Assembly (NCBI GenBank): GCA_027483945.1
Contig: JAIXTM010000005.1
Location: forward strand, 124,001-188,000
Source of the DNA: Hyphomicrobiales bacterium
Lineage (GTDB): Bacteria; Pseudomonadota; Alphaproteobacteria; Rhizobiales; Beijerinckiaceae
Direction of reading: 5' to 3'
Length of the DNA stretch: 64,000 nucleotides
Position 1 is the first letter of the stretch, and every line of letters begins with the position of its first letter. Of this stretch, positions 16,752 to 26,681 are shown piece after piece. Position numbers and translations under genes: made by a program. Under the pieces are notes generated by a model, which was not told the origin of the DNA, made no database searches, and saw nothing but the letters and a program-made list of their open reading frames with translations.

Positions 16752-18965
16752 TCAGGCCGTGTTGTCGGCCGCTGGCACCTTGGGGCGAGCTGCAACGATG
16801 GCTGCGAACAGGCCCAATATGAACCACACGATCCGCTGATAGAAGAAGTCGTGAACGAGGGACCCGGCAGCGAATGTGGCGAGCAAAAGCAGCGCGGCGT
16901 CCGCAGTCTTGCGATTGATTGTGTCGATCCGGTTCCGCCACAGACCGCGCACGAACACGCCCATGGCCACGACCATGGCGGTCAACCCCGCGATGCCGCT
17001 CTCCGCAAGGAGCCAGATCGGGACGCTGTGGATTACTTGCGCGGGGCGCCCATTTTGGATCCGATCCTCGATGAAACCTCCCAATCCCGCGCCGAACAAG
17101 GGCGCGTCCCGCCACAACTGCAGGCCGCGCTGCATGGTGATCCAACGGTCCAGGTCGGAATTCGGTGAGATCAAGCGGATACCCAGAACCGAGGCTTCGC
17201 CATCGATCCGCGGCATCGCCCATATGTTTGCCAATTCAGGCAACAGGACCGTGAAAAGCAGTTCCGGACCATACGAAATCAGTCCTGCGAGTGGTGCGGC
17301 CAGGACGAGGCCCCGACGGGCTCTGGGGAACAGGAGAAACGCCCCTGCTACGAGGAGGACGAGCAGGACAAAACCCGTGCGCGACTGGGTCATGAGAAGC
17401 GCGGCGATCAGGATCGCGGGCACGCAGGCGGACGCCAACGTGCTGCTCTGGATCGTCGAGCGATCTGTAACCGAGATGGTCAGAAGATACCCCCAGATGA
17501 CCAGACCGACAGCGACCTGAAGGGCGAATGCGTTCCGGTCAGAGGCGTACCCCTCCAGGAACGGGCCTGCGATCTCGGGGGGAATGATCGGAAGGAAGGG
17601 CGCAATATAGAAGACGATAATCTCTAGGACGGAGATCATCACGATCGCGGTCAAGGTGGCGCTGAGTACGGCGATTATTCCGGCCCGTCCCGCATATCGG
17701 GCGAGAAGCACGCCGATCGCGCAATAGGAGATGATGACAAGCCAGCCGAGCCCGCGATTGGTGACGGCCCAACTGGATGATCCAAACCGGAGATAGCCGA
17801 CCAGCATGGCGCCGCAGATGATGCAAGCCACGATCGCGAGCGGCCCGGTCAGCCAATGCATTCGACGACCGAGAATCGTGAAGTCGCGCCACTGAACGAT
17901 GACGACAGAAATCGCTCCCAGCGCGAAAATGTCCGCCATGTTGACGTTCAGCGCGTGGGTCGGCATCGGAATGCGCGCCTGGAAATAGACCAGATAGGCC
18001 ACCGCCAAGCTGACGCCGATCGCAAATATGCGGTTGAAATTGCCGAGGGCGCTGGCGTCGACGGCCGTTACACCGACAGGGTCGCTTTTCTGCCGTCTGG
18101 GCAAAAGCACAATCGCCGCGGCACTGCCAATCACCAGCACGAACGACAAGGCGCCTACGACGATTCCGACAGCTGTCGCGGCTTCGGAGGGGATGCCGAT
18201 CGTGCCGAGCGCGTAGATGGCGCTCAATTCTCGAATGCCCCAGCCGGAGAAGCTGATCGGAAGCGCGGCCAGCAGCATGACGATCGTCAAGGCGCCAATT
18301 GCTTTGCCCAGTGGAGCTTCCGGGTAGATGGCCAGTAGGGCTGCCGTGAATGCGCCGAGCATTGCGATATGGGCGAGAACCGCCAGACCGAAAGTCACAC
18401 CAATCGCAAGTGCCGAGACCCGCCTCGTCGATAGCTGGGCCATGCGGAGCACATGCCGTCGGATCAAGAAAAGAAAGAACAGCCCGAGCGGGATGGACGA
18501 CAGCAGAAAGGCCAGGGAATTGCCGCCGGCGGTGAAATCGATCGATATGCCGCCGAGCGTGACGGCCGCGCCCACGGCTGCGAAGGCGAGGACTGACAAC
18601 AGTGCCAGAACTCGCTCGAAGAAGCTGAGAAACGTTGCCGCGGAAGCCGGAACGCCGCCTTCGGCCAAGATCGCTGACCGGCCCAGAGCCTGGCCGATCA
18701 GACTGAAGACGAATTGGTTGCCAAGATGACCAAAGAGAAACGCGCGCGCGCACAGGCGCAGCGGGACATGCAGCCGCAGGATGTTGAACGAGACGTAGAA
18801 CCGGGCGAACGACAGCCCGAAATTAATCAGAATGAGCGCAAAGATACCCGCCAGCGCCGGCCATCGGAATGACCGCAACGCCTGCATGAGAGCTGACATA
18901 TCGACGAAGACAAAAACAGCAGCGCCGGAAATCAGCGTCGACAACAACAATATATATCGGATCAT
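16752..18965 (-). CDS. Polytopic membrane protein: LPG-synthase/AglD-type flippase-like domain fused to O-antigen-ligase-like domain
   Basis: A 737-aa membrane protein made of two recognisable halves. Residues about 1-290 resemble the LPG_synthase_TM/AglD/YbhN family (several helices, conserved [34 protein letters not shown] and [20 protein letters not shown]). Residues about 315-730 resemble O-antigen ligase/polymerase (Wzy_C/WaaL-like): [38 protein letters not shown], a long periplasmic loop with [13 protein letters not shown] and [10 protein letters not shown], and [16 protein letters not shown] with the family's conserved His. Likely job: moving or ligating a lipid-linked glycan in the inner membrane. 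Base composition and codon use are visibly more AT-rich than the neighbours, suggesting transfer. It lies between accC and aat, with no glycosyltransferase nearby. Confidence 0.8.
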   Translation of the reverse strand: MIRYILLLSTLISGAAVFVFVDMSALMQALRSFRWPALAGIFALILINFGLSFARFYVSFNILRLHVPLRLCARAFLFGHLGNQFVFSLIGQALGRSAILAEGGVPASAATFLSFFERVLALLSVLAFAAVGAAVTLGGISIDFTAGGNSLAFLLSSIPLGLFFLFLIRRHVLRMAQLSTRRVSALAIGVTFGLAVLAHIAMLGAFTAALLAIYPEAPLGKAIGALTIVMLLAALPISFSGWGIRELSAIYALGTIGIPSEAATAVGIVVGALSFVLVIGSAAAIVLLPRRQKSDPVGVTAVDASALGNFNRIFAIGVSLAVAYLVYFQARIPMPTHALNVNMADIFALGAISVVIVQWRDFTILGRRMHWLTGPLAIVACIICGAMLVGYLRFGSSSWAVTNRGLGWLVIISYCAIGVLLARYAGRAGIIAVLSATLTAIVMISVLEIIVFYIAPFLPIIPPEIAGPFLEGYASDRNAFALQVAVGLVIWGYLLTISVTDRSTIQSSTLASACVPAILIAALLMTQSRTGFVLLVLLVAGAFLLFPRARRGLVLAAPLAGLISYGPELLFTVLLPELANIWAMPRIDGEASVLGIRLISPNSDLDRWITMQRGLQLWRDAPLFGAGLGGFIEDRIQNGRPAQVIHSVPIWLLAESGIAGLTAMVVAMGVFVRGLWRNRIDTINRKTADAALLLLATFAAGSLVHDFFYQRIVWFILGLFAAIVAARPKVPAADNTA

Positions 18966-19007
18966 TTATTGATCTCGGGATCGGCTCAACATACGCCCCT
19001 TGTCATT

Positions 19008-20369
19008 TTAGGGCGTGGAGCTGTCCAATCCACCGTCTTTCAGGAAGTGCTCCAGCCAATGGATGTCGTAGGCGCCGTTCTGCATGTCCTGGTTGCGGAC
19101 CAGGGTGCGGAAGAGCGGTAGCGTCGTGTCGATGCCGTCGACGACGAATTCGTCGAGGGCGCGGCGCAGGCGCATGAGGCATTCGTTGCGCGTGCGGCCG
19201 TGGACGATGAGCTTGCCGACGAGGGAATCGTAGGTCGGCGGGATGCGGTAGCCCTGGTAGACGGCTGAATCGACGCGCACGCCGAGGCCGCCGGGCGGGT
19301 GGTAATAGCTGATCGTGCCGGGGGACGGCCGGAAGGTCGCCGGGTGTTCCGCGTTGACGCGGCACTCGATGGCGTGGCCGGAGAAGCGCACGTCCTCCTG
19401 GCGGATCGACAGCGGCAGGCCGGCGGCGATGCGGATCTGCTCGTTCACCAGGTCGATCCCGGTGATCATCTCGGTCACCGGATGCTCCACCTGGATGCGG
19501 GTGTTCATCTCGATGAAGTAGAACTCGCCGTTCTCGTAGAGGAACTCCACGGTGCCGGCGCCGAGATAGCCCATGTCGCACATGGCCTTGGCGACGATGC
19601 CGCCGATCCGGTCGCGGTCCTCGGGGTTCAGGGCCGGGGAGGGACCCTCCTCCCAGACCTTCTGGTGCCGGCGCTGGAGCGAGCAGTCGCGCTCGCCCAG
19701 ATGGATCGCGTGGCCCTTGCCGTCGCCGAGGACCTGGATCTCGATGTGGCGCGGCTTCTCCAGGTATTTCTCGATATAGACCGCGTCGTCGCCGAAGGCC
19801 GCCTTGGCCTCGGTCCGGGCGGTGGACAGCGCGTGGGACAGGTCGGCCTCGGTGCGGGCGACCTTCATGCCGCGCCCGCCGCCGCCTGCCGCCGCCTTGA
19901 TGATGACCGGGAAGCCGATGTCCCTGGCGACGCGGCGTGCCTCGTCGTCGTCGGTGATGCCGCCCTCCGAGCCGGGCACGCAGGGAATGCCGAGGCGCTT
20001 GGCGGTGCGCTTGGCCTCGATCTTGTCGCCCATCGTGCGGATATGCTCCGCCTTCGGGCCGATGAAGGTCAGGTTGTGGTCGGCCAGGATCTCGGCGAAG
20101 CGGGCGTTCTCGGAGAGGAAGCCGTAGCCGGGATGGACCGCGTCGGCCTGGGTGATCTCGCAGGCCGAGATCAGGGCCGGGATGTTGAGATAGCTGTCGC
20201 GGGCGGTGGGCGGGCCGATGCAGACGCTCTCGTCGGCGAGGCGAACATGCATGGCGTCGGCGTCGGCGGTGGAATGGACCGCGACGGTTGCGATGCCCAG
20301 CTCCTTCGCGGCGCGCAGGATGCGCAGCGCGATCTCGCCCCGGTTCGCGATGAGGATCTTGTCGAACAT
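19008..20369 (-). CDS. accC: Acetyl-CoA carboxylase biotin carboxylase subunit
   Basis: ATP-dependent carboxylation of biotin on AccB, first half-reaction of fatty-acid synthesis. 453 aa from the ATG at 20369 ([18 protein letters not shown]); an earlier ATG at 20390 overlaps the accB stop as ATGA and cannot be excluded. Motifs: [15 protein letters not shown] (ATP-grasp glycine loop), [67 protein letters not shown] (metal and catalytic Glu) and the C-terminal [20 protein letters not shown] domain. Transcribed with aroQ and accB upstream. It is followed after 42 bases by the atypical membrane gene. Confidence 0.97.
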   Translation of the reverse strand: MFDKILIANRGEIALRILRAAKELGIATVAVHSTADADAMHVRLADESVCIGPPTARDSYLNIPALISACEITQADAVHPGYGFLSENARFAEILADHNLTFIGPKAEHIRTMGDKIEAKRTAKRLGIPCVPGSEGGITDDDEARRVARDIGFPVIIKAAAGGGGRGMKVARTEADLSHALSTARTEAKAAFGDDAVYIEKYLEKPRHIEIQVLGDGKGHAIHLGERDCSLQRRHQKVWEEGPSPALNPEDRDRIGGIVAKAMCDMGYLGAGTVEFLYENGEFYFIEMNTRIQVEHPVTEMITGIDLVNEQIRIAAGLPLSIRQEDVRFSGHAIECRVNAEHPATFRPSPGTISYYHPPGGLGVRVDSAVYQGYRIPPTYDSLVGKLIVHGRTRNECLMRLRRALDEFVVDGIDTTLPLFRTLVRNQDMQNGAYDIHWLEHFLKDGGLDSSTP

Positions 20370-20386
20370 CGGCGCCTGGTCCCCGC

Positions 20387-20854
20387 TCACTCGATGACGA
20401 GCAGCGGCTCGCCGAACTCGACGGGCTGGCCGTCATCGACGTGGATCGCGGTGACCGTGCCGGCGCGCGGCGCGACGATCTCGTTGAAGGTCTTCATCGC
20501 CTCGATGAGCAGCACCTTGTCGCCGACCTGGACGCGGGAGCCGATCTCCACGAAGGGCTTGGCGTCGGGCGAGGGGCGGCGATAGGCGGTGCCGACCATG
20601 GGCGAGGGCACCGTCCCAGCGGAGGCGGCCGGCTTGGCATCGGCCGCCGGAGCGGGCGCCGCGACCGGAGCGGCGGCTGGCGCCGCGGCGGGGAGCGGCG
20701 CGGCCACGGGCACGCTCACATGCTGGGTGATGTTGCGGGCGACGCGGATGCGCAGGTCGTCCTGCTCGATCTCGATCTCGGTCAGGTCCGTCTGGGTCAG
20801 CAGATTGGCCAGCTCGCGGACGAGCTCGGGATCGATGGAGCCGTATTTCGCCAT
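20387..20854 (-). CDS. accB: Biotin carboxyl carrier protein of acetyl-CoA carboxylase
   Basis: Carries the biotin that AccC carboxylates and the AccAD transferase uses. 155 aa: an N-terminal helical domain ([20 protein letters not shown]), an Ala/Pro-rich flexible linker (about 48-80), and the biotinyl domain from about residue 82 ([15 protein letters not shown]) with the modified Lys121 in [11 protein letters not shown]. The motif is AMKT rather than the more usual AMKM; this variant is common and should still be a BirA substrate. Its stop overlaps a possible accC start by 4 bases and it follows aroQ by 24 bases, so the three form one transcription unit. Confidence 0.96.
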   Translation of the reverse strand: MAKYGSIDPELVRELANLLTQTDLTEIEIEQDDLRIRVARNITQHVSVPVAAPLPAAAPAAAPVAAPAPAADAKPAASAGTVPSPMVGTAYRRPSPDAKPFVEIGSRVQVGDKVLLIEAMKTFNEIVAPRAGTVTAIHVDDGQPVEFGEPLLVIE

Positions 20855-20878
20855 GGTTCTGTCAGCCTCCGGTTCCGT

Positions 20879-21334
20879 TCAGGCCTTCGCTGCGTCGCGG
20901 GCCTGAAGGAGAGGAACGATAGCCTCGAGGGCGAGCGCGTAGCTCCTGGCCCCGAAGCCGCAGATAACGCCCGCACAGACGGGCGCGATGAAGGAATGGT
21001 GCCGGAAGGATTCGCGGGCGTGCACGTTGGACAGGTGCACCTCGATCGCGAGGGCGCCCGACCCGGCAATGGCGTCGCGCAACGCCACCGAAGTGTGCGT
21101 GTACGCCCCGGCATTGAGGAGGACGCCCGCGCCCGCGCGCCCGGCTTCCTGGATCCAGGTCACGAGGTCGCCCTCGTGGTTGGACTGACGGAAGGTGAGC
21201 GACAGGCCGAGCGCCGAGGCGCGCTCGCGCAGGCCCGCCTCGATGTCGGCGAGCGTGGTGGTGCCGTAGGTCTGCGGTTCGCGGGTGCCGAGCAGGTTCA
21301 GGTTCGGCCCGTTGAGGACGTGGACGGCGCTCAT
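20879..21334 (-). CDS. aroQ: Type II 3-dehydroquinate dehydratase
   Basis: Dehydrates 3-dehydroquinate to 3-dehydroshikimate in the shikimate pathway. 151 aa, the usual length of the dodecameric type II enzyme. Signature NGPNLNLLGTREPQTYG places the catalytic Tyr at 23; FRQSNHEGDLVTWI and LNAGAYTHTSVALRDAI follow, with the catalytic His in IEVHLSNVHARESFRHHSF. First gene of the aroQ-accB-accC unit. The 162 bases between it and the thioredoxin-fold gene upstream presumably hold the promoter, but I see no clear hexamers. Confidence 0.97.
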   Translation of the reverse strand: MSAVHVLNGPNLNLLGTREPQTYGTTTLADIEAGLRERASALGLSLTFRQSNHEGDLVTWIQEAGRAGAGVLLNAGAYTHTSVALRDAIAGSGALAIEVHLSNVHARESFRHHSFIAPVCAGVICGFGARSYALALEAIVPLLQARDAAKA

Positions 21335-21496
21335 CGGCTTGTTCAGCCACCCTCTGGCATGCTTCCGCGCGCTTCGACCCGGCCCGAGCGGACCGGTTCC
21401 ATGCGCGACGGGGCGTCTTAGCCCGGCCCAACGGCCGAGGGAAGCCGAAAGTCACGCCGCGCGGACGTCATCCCGCTTCGAATGACCGGGCTGAGG

Positions 21497-22288
21497 TCAG
21501 CATAGCGCCTTGCCGCATTTGCGGACCGAGGCGACCGTGTTGCGAAGCGACGCCTCGCCGACGGCGCCGAAGACCACCTCGTCGCCGATGACGAAGGCAG
21601 GCGTGCCCGTCAGGCCGAGCTTGTCGCCGAGCTCGACGGCCTCCTGCAGCGCGGCGCGGACGGCCGGAGCCTCCATGTCCTTCTGCAGGCGGGCGAGGTC
21701 CAGGCCCATCTCCTTGGCGACCGCCAGGGCGCGGTCCTTGTTCACCCGGCCGCGGCTCTCCATCAGCCGGCGGTGGTACTCGAAAACCTTGTCGCCCTTG
21801 AGCTGGGCGCGAGCGGCGACGGCGACCATGCTGGCCTCGACCGAATCGGGGCCGAGGACCGGAAAATCCTTGAGCACGACGCGCAGCTTCGGGTCGGCCT
21901 TCACGAGGGCCTCCACGTCCTGGAGCGCCCTTTTGCAATAGCCGCAATTGTAGTCGAAGAACTCGACGATGGTGATGTCACCGCTCGGGTTGCCGGCGAC
22001 GGCGTTGTGCGGCGATTCCAAAAGCCGCGCCTTCTCCGCCTTTACCGCATTGAGCTGCGCGGATTTCTGCGCCTCCTGCTGGCGGCGCTCCAGCTCCTGC
22101 AGCGCCTCCTGGATCACCTCCGGATTGGCGATCAGGTACTCGCGCACGATCGTTTCGATCGCGGCGCGGTTGGGTACGGCCGGCTGCTGCGCCGTGGCCG
22201 GGAGGACCGCGATAGCCGCCGTGCCGGCGAGGAAACAGGCGGCGAACAGCCGCCGGGCGCGGGCGAGGGGGCGGGACGTCATGGTCAT
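21497..22288 (-). CDS. DsbA-family (ScsC-like) periplasmic thiol oxidoreductase
   Basis: Periplasmic disulfide oxidoreductase/isomerase of 263 aa. A signal peptide (ARRLFAACFLAGTAAIAVLPATAQQ) is followed by a charged helical segment (about 44-90, EYLIANPEVIQEALQELERRQQ), which in ScsC-type relatives drives oligomerisation, then the DsbA fold with VEFFDYNCGYCKRA (Cys115 and Cys118) and the cis-Pro loop LTGTPAFVIGD. A further Cys pair lies at the C-terminus (KCGKALC). This helical extension plus CGYC fits the Com1/ScsC subgroup rather than classical DsbA. Located after the M48 protease gene in the same direction, consistent with a shared envelope-quality role. Confidence 0.88.
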   Translation of the reverse strand: MTMTSRPLARARRLFAACFLAGTAAIAVLPATAQQPAVPNRAAIETIVREYLIANPEVIQEALQELERRQQEAQKSAQLNAVKAEKARLLESPHNAVAGNPSGDITIVEFFDYNCGYCKRALQDVEALVKADPKLRVVLKDFPVLGPDSVEASMVAVAARAQLKGDKVFEYHRRLMESRGRVNKDRALAVAKEMGLDLARLQKDMEAPAVRAALQEAVELGDKLGLTGTPAFVIGDEVVFGAVGEASLRNTVASVRKCGKALC

Positions 22289-22341
22289 CTTCGTTCTCCG
22301 GTTCGCCGCGCGCGGCGCAGGCCCTCGGGGCCCGTCAGGTG

Positions 22342-23775
22342 TCAGCGCCGCGGCTCGCCGGGCACGAATTTCGGCTCGTAATTATAGATGTCCTCCGCCT
22401 TCAGCCACGCGGCCGATTGCGGCGCCAGCTTGGTCTTGGCCCGGCTCGCCTGCGTCCGGGCGTTCGACCACTCGCCGATGCGGAAGTAATATTGGGCCGA
22501 GGACAGTTCTGCGAGCCCGATATCGCCCTTGCGGCCATAGGCGGTGGCGAGGTGGCGGTAAACTTCCGGTGAGTCCGGCTCGCGCTGGGCGGCGTTGAGG
22601 AGCTCGCGCAGCCCCGCATCAAGGTTGGCGGGCGTTTCGCTGGCGATGAGCGCGTGGCCGAGCATGATGCGGATCAGCCCGGAGGACGGAGCCATCGCGG
22701 TCGCCTTGCGCAGGGCCGGGATCGCCTCGTTGACGCGGCCGCCCTCCAGCAGAGCCTGGCCCTTCAGCTCCCAGAAATAGGGGTTGTTCGGCTGCTCGGC
22801 GATGAGCCGGTCCATCTGGCCGACGGAATCGCCCAGCCGCCCGGAACGATAGGCCGCGATGGCGCGGGCATAGCGCGCGGCAAGGGAATTGTCGTAGGGC
22901 GGATAGCGCCGCAGCACGTCGGATTCCCGCTCGACGAAGCCATAGAGCTTGGCCCGCATCAGGTCGTGCCGAGCCTGGAGGGCGGGCGGATCCTTCTTGG
23001 CGAAGTTCGGGCTCGCCTTGGCCAGGGTCTCCAGCGAGGCGATGCGCTCCTGCGGCATCGGATGGCTGAGCCGGTAACGGTCCACCTGGCCGGACAAGAA
23101 CATGCTCTGCTCGGCGAACTTGCGGAATGTCGCGAGCATGCCCGCGGCGGACTGCCCGGTGGCGTCCAGAAAGCGGAGCGCCGCGCGGTCGGCCGCCTGC
23201 TCCTCCGAGCGCTGGTAGGCGAGGAGGTTGCGCATGACGAGCTCCTGCCCGCCCGCGATCGCGCCCGCGGCGCCGCTCCCGGCATTGCCGACCCGGTTGC
23301 CGCCCTGGGCGGCTCCGACCACGGCCGCCGCGCCGATCAGCATGCCCGCCACCGACAGGATCTGGGCGTTCTCGATCTGCTGGCGCAGGCGCGCCAGGTG
23401 CCCGCCGGCGATATGGCCGGTCTCGTGGGCGAGGATGCCGATGACCTCGTTGGGGGTCTTGGCCTCCATCAGCGTCCCGACATTGACGAAGATCTTCCGC
23501 CCGTTGGCGACGAAGGCGTTGAACGACTTGTCCCCCACCAGGATGATCTGGGCCGCGCCCGTCGGGATGCCCGCCGTCTTGAACAGCGGCTGGGCGTAAT
23601 CGCGCAGCAACTGCTCGATCTCGGTGTCGCGGATGATGGTCTGGCTGCGCTGGCGCTGCTGGGCGGAAGCGGGCCAGGCGGAAAGGATCGTGGCGGCGGC
23701 CGTCACGCAGGCCAGGGCGGCGCGGGCGAGGCCCGATGCGCGGCGGACGGAGAAGGCGGAGGAAGCGTCTGGCAT
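22342..23775 (-). CDS. M48-family metalloprotease with TPR repeats (BepA-like)
   Basis: Periplasmic zinc protease of 477 aa, probably involved in outer-membrane protein quality control as for BepA/YfgC. Signal peptide to about residue 38 (AAATILSAWPASAQQ). Catalytic motif HETGH at 117-121 (GILAHETGHIAGGH) with the third ligand Glu in YQRSEEQAADRAAL. The C-terminal half (about 290-450) contains TPR units (ARYARAIAAYRSGRLGDSV, YFWELKGQALLEGGRVNEAI, YRHLATAYGRKGDIGLAELS), as in BepA. An overlapping frame at 22619-23812 is a shadow. Sits 53 bases upstream of the DsbA-like gene, likely an operon. Confidence 0.9.
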   Translation of the reverse strand: MPDASSAFSVRRASGLARAALACVTAAATILSAWPASAQQRQRSQTIIRDTEIEQLLRDYAQPLFKTAGIPTGAAQIILVGDKSFNAFVANGRKIFVNVGTLMEAKTPNEVIGILAHETGHIAGGHLARLRQQIENAQILSVAGMLIGAAAVVGAAQGGNRVGNAGSGAAGAIAGGQELVMRNLLAYQRSEEQAADRAALRFLDATGQSAAGMLATFRKFAEQSMFLSGQVDRYRLSHPMPQERIASLETLAKASPNFAKKDPPALQARHDLMRAKLYGFVERESDVLRRYPPYDNSLAARYARAIAAYRSGRLGDSVGQMDRLIAEQPNNPYFWELKGQALLEGGRVNEAIPALRKATAMAPSSGLIRIMLGHALIASETPANLDAGLRELLNAAQREPDSPEVYRHLATAYGRKGDIGLAELSSAQYYFRIGEWSNARTQASRAKTKLAPQSAAWLKAEDIYNYEPKFVPGEPRR

Positions 23776-23894
23776 CGGCTGGGCAGAATAGGCATCGGCG
23801 TTTGAGGGTCAAACCGGGCGGGGGCCGGCTTGAGGAGGCGGGCGCGACCGGCTAGGGCTCCTGCGGTCCGCCGCGCATCCCGAGACCACCCGCC

Positions 23895-25061
23895 ATGCAG
23901 CCGATCCCGTGCCGTCCGTCCCGCCGCGCCGAGCGCGTCGCGCCGTTCCTCGCGATGGATGTATTGGCGGCGGCCAAGGCGAAAGCAAGGCAGGGCGGGG
24001 ACGTGGTCCATATGGAGGTGGGCCAGCCCTCCGCGCCGGCGCCGCGCCTGGCGCGGGAGGCGGCGATGCGCCTCCTGGAGACCGGGCGCGTCGGCTATAC
24101 CGAGGCGCTCGGCATTCCCTCGCTGCGGGCGCGCATCGCCCGCCATTACCGGGAGACTTACGGCGTCGCCGTGGAGCCGGAGCAGGTCGCGGTGACGACG
24201 GGCTCCTCCGCCGGCTTCGTCCTCGCCTTCCTCGCCTTATTCGAGCCGGGCGACCGGGTCGCCATCGCCAATCCGGGTTATCCGGCCTATCGCAGCATCC
24301 TGGAGGCCCTGGACCTCGTTCCTGTCGGCATCGAGACCGGCCCGGCGACGGGCTGGGTTATGACGCCGGACGCGATCCGCCGTGCCCATGCGGATGCGCC
24401 GCTCGCCGGCATCCTCGCCATGAGCCCCGCCAACCCCTCCGGCACGATGATGAGCGTGGGAGCCATCGCCGCCCTGGCGAAGGCCGGCCGCGACCTTGGC
24501 CTGCGCTTCATCTCCGACGAGATCTATCATGGCCTGACCTACGGCAAGCCGGCGGCGACGGCGCTTGCCGCCGATCCCGATGCCGTGATCGTGAACAGCT
24601 TCTCCAAATATTATTGCATGACCGGCTGGCGCATCGGCTGGCTCGTCGTGCCACGCGCGCTGGAGCGGGCGGTCGAGCGGCTGACGCAGAACCTCTACAT
24701 CTCAGCCCCGCACCTGTCGCAGGTGGCGGCCGAGGCCGCCTTCGAGGCAGTGGAGGAACTGGAGACGATCAAGGCCGGCTACGTCGCCAACCGCGATCTC
24801 CTGCTGAACGAACTTCCGGGCGCCGGATTGCCGGATTTCCTGCCGCCGGACGGGGCCTTCTACGTCTATTGCGACATCGGCCGCTACACGAACGACGCCA
24901 TGGCCTTCAGCCGGCGCCTCCTGGACGAAACCGGGATCGCCGCGACGCCCGGGCTCGATTTCGACCCGGAGCGCGGCAACCGCTATCTGCGCCTCTCCTA
25001 TGCCGGATCGCTGGAGGATTGCCGGGAGACGGTGCGGCGGCTCAAGGGCTGGCTCCGCTAG
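23895..25061 (+). CDS. PLP-dependent class I/II aminotransferase
   Basis: Fold-type I aminotransferase, 388 aa, of the AspC/AlaT-like subgroup. VGQPSAPAP and GYTEALGIPSLR near the N-terminus, NPGYPAYR, SPANPSGT (Asn180 holds the PLP ring), ISDEIYHGLTY (Asp208), PLP Lys238 in NSFSKYYCMTGWRIGW, and the C-terminal YLRLSYAGS with the carboxylate-binding Arg. Substrate cannot be assigned; relatives include aspartate, alanine and aromatic transaminases. Divergent from the M48 gene and 71 bases upstream of the MFS gene on the same strand, so the two may be cotranscribed. Confidence 0.9.
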   Translation: MQPIPCRPSRRAERVAPFLAMDVLAAAKAKARQGGDVVHMEVGQPSAPAPRLAREAAMRLLETGRVGYTEALGIPSLRARIARHYRETYGVAVEPEQVAVTTGSSAGFVLAFLALFEPGDRVAIANPGYPAYRSILEALDLVPVGIETGPATGWVMTPDAIRRAHADAPLAGILAMSPANPSGTMMSVGAIAALAKAGRDLGLRFISDEIYHGLTYGKPAATALAADPDAVIVNSFSKYYCMTGWRIGWLVVPRALERAVERLTQNLYISAPHLSQVAAEAAFEAVEELETIKAGYVANRDLLLNELPGAGLPDFLPPDGAFYVYCDIGRYTNDAMAFSRRLLDETGIAATPGLDFDPERGNRYLRLSYAGSLEDCRETVRRLKGWLR

Positions 25062-25132
25062 GCGTCCGGCGCAGGGGTTGCCTGCGCCCCGCTGCGTGGA
25101 CGGGCGGCATCCGCGCCCCATAAACATCGTCC

Positions 25133-26626
25133 ATGGACATGTCCGACGATCCCTACCAGCACGGATTGTCGTCCCGTGAGATCGCCTCGATCCTCGTGGG
25201 GACGATCCTCGCGATGTTCCTGGCGGCCCTCGACCAGACGATCGTGGCGCCCGCCTTGCCGACGATCGGGGCCGAGCTGCGCGACCTGGAGCATCTGTCC
25301 TGGGTCGTGACGGCCTACCTCCTGACGGCCACGGCCGTGACGCCGCTCTACGGCAAGGCCAGCGACATCTATGGACGGCGCATCGCCATGCTGGTCGGCA
25401 TCGGGATGTTCATCGTCGGCTCGGTCGCCTGCGCGCTGGCGCCGACCATGCCGCTCCTCGCTGCGGCGCGCGCCCTGCAGGGGCTCGGCGGCGGCGGGCT
25501 CATTGCGCTCGGGCAGACGATCATCGCCGACCTGATCCCGCCCAAGGAGCGGGCGCGCTACCAGGCTTATTTCGCCTCGATGTTCGTCCTGTCGAGCGTG
25601 CTCGGGCCGGTCCTCGGCGGCTTCTTCGCCGAGCGGCTGCACTGGTCCTGGATCTTCTGGATCAACGTACCGCTCGGGCTCGTCGCCTTCGCCATGACGT
25701 TCTCGCTGCTGCGCAAGCTGCCCCGCCACGAACGCCGGCGCCGGCTCGATGTCGCCGGCGCGCTGCTGATGACGATCGCCACGGTGACGCTGATGCTGGC
25801 CCTGAGCTGGGGCGGGGTGCGCTACCCCTGGCTTTCCGCGCCCATCCTCGGGCTGGTCGGCGCCTCGCTGGTGTTCTGGCTGGCCTTCCTCGCCCGGCTG
25901 CGCACGGCAGCCGAGCCGCTGATCCCGACCGAGATCTTCGCCAACAAGGTGGTGACGGCGGCGACCGTGGCGGCCTGTTTCGGCATGGGCGTCTTCATCG
26001 GCCTGACGATCTACATGCCGATCTATCTGGAGGCCACCTACGGCCTGAACGCCAGCCAGACCGGCCTCGCGCTCCTGCCGCTGATGCTCGGCACCGTCAT
26101 CGGCGCGACGACCTCCGGGCGCGTCATGCTCCATGTGGACCACTACAAGCGCCTGCCGCTTTGCGGGCTCGCAATATCGGTCGCGGCGACCGCGGTGCTG
26201 GCCGCGGCGCCCGGCGGCCTGCCGTTCTGGGCGGTGGAGGTGCTGTTCGGCGTCACCAGCTTCGGGCTCGGCACGATCCTGCCGGTGACGACGGTCGCGA
26301 TCCAGAACGCCGTCCTGCCGCACCAGATGGGCACGGCGACGGGCAGCATGAACTTCTTCCGGCAGCTCGGCGGCGCGCTGGTCGTGAGCGCCTTCGGCGC
26401 GATCCTGCTGGCGGGCCTGCAGGCCGTGCCCGGAGCCGGGATCACCCATGAGATGCTGGCGGAGCTCGCCCGGCAGGGGACGAGCCTGACGGACACGTTC
26501 CGCCTCATCTTCGGCGCGTCCGCCGCCGGTCTTGCCGTCGCGGCCGTCGCCCTCGCGCTGATGGAGGAGCGGCCGCTGCGGGGCCGCGCCATCGCGGCGA
26601 ACGAAGCCGCCGTCGGGCCGGAATAG
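25133..26626 (+). CDS. MFS multidrug exporter, DHA2 (14-helix) family
   Basis: Proton-driven exporter of the DHA2/EmrB-QacA group, 497 aa with about 14 hydrophobic segments. TM1 carries LAALDQTIVAPALPTIGAEL, the DHA2 signature motif; WVVTAYLLTATAVTPLYGKASDIYGRR contains motif A; ALQGLGGGGLIALGQTIIADL is motif C-like, typical of antiporters. Substrates are unknown; relatives export drugs, detergents or fatty acids. There is no adjacent EmrA-type adaptor or TetR regulator. A strong bidirectional terminator follows the stop. Confidence 0.9.
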   Translation: MDMSDDPYQHGLSSREIASILVGTILAMFLAALDQTIVAPALPTIGAELRDLEHLSWVVTAYLLTATAVTPLYGKASDIYGRRIAMLVGIGMFIVGSVACALAPTMPLLAAARALQGLGGGGLIALGQTIIADLIPPKERARYQAYFASMFVLSSVLGPVLGGFFAERLHWSWIFWINVPLGLVAFAMTFSLLRKLPRHERRRRLDVAGALLMTIATVTLMLALSWGGVRYPWLSAPILGLVGASLVFWLAFLARLRTAAEPLIPTEIFANKVVTAATVAACFGMGVFIGLTIYMPIYLEATYGLNASQTGLALLPLMLGTVIGATTSGRVMLHVDHYKRLPLCGLAISVAATAVLAAAPGGLPFWAVEVLFGVTSFGLGTILPVTTVAIQNAVLPHQMGTATGSMNFFRQLGGALVVSAFGAILLAGLQAVPGAGITHEMLAELARQGTSLTDTFRLIFGASAAGLAVAAVALALMEERPLRGRAIAANEAAVGPE

Positions 26627-26640
26627 GCCTCATAAGAAAA

Positions 26641-26661
26641 GCGCGCCCGCAAGGGGCGCGC
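26641..26661. terminator. Bidirectional terminator between the MFS gene and RNase E gene
   Basis: GCGCGCCC-GCAA-GGGGCGCGC forms an 8-bp GC stem. On the minus strand it is followed by TTTTCTTAT, a canonical terminator for the RNase E gene; on the plus strand CTTCCTGTTT follows. Confidence 0.8.
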
Positions 26662-26681
26662 CTTCCTGTTTCGGATCAGGC

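Noticed and set aside
19003-20436. 477-codon frame in the accC region
   Set aside because: Shadow frame in the same strand and region as accC; accC is complete with all biotin carboxylase motifs.
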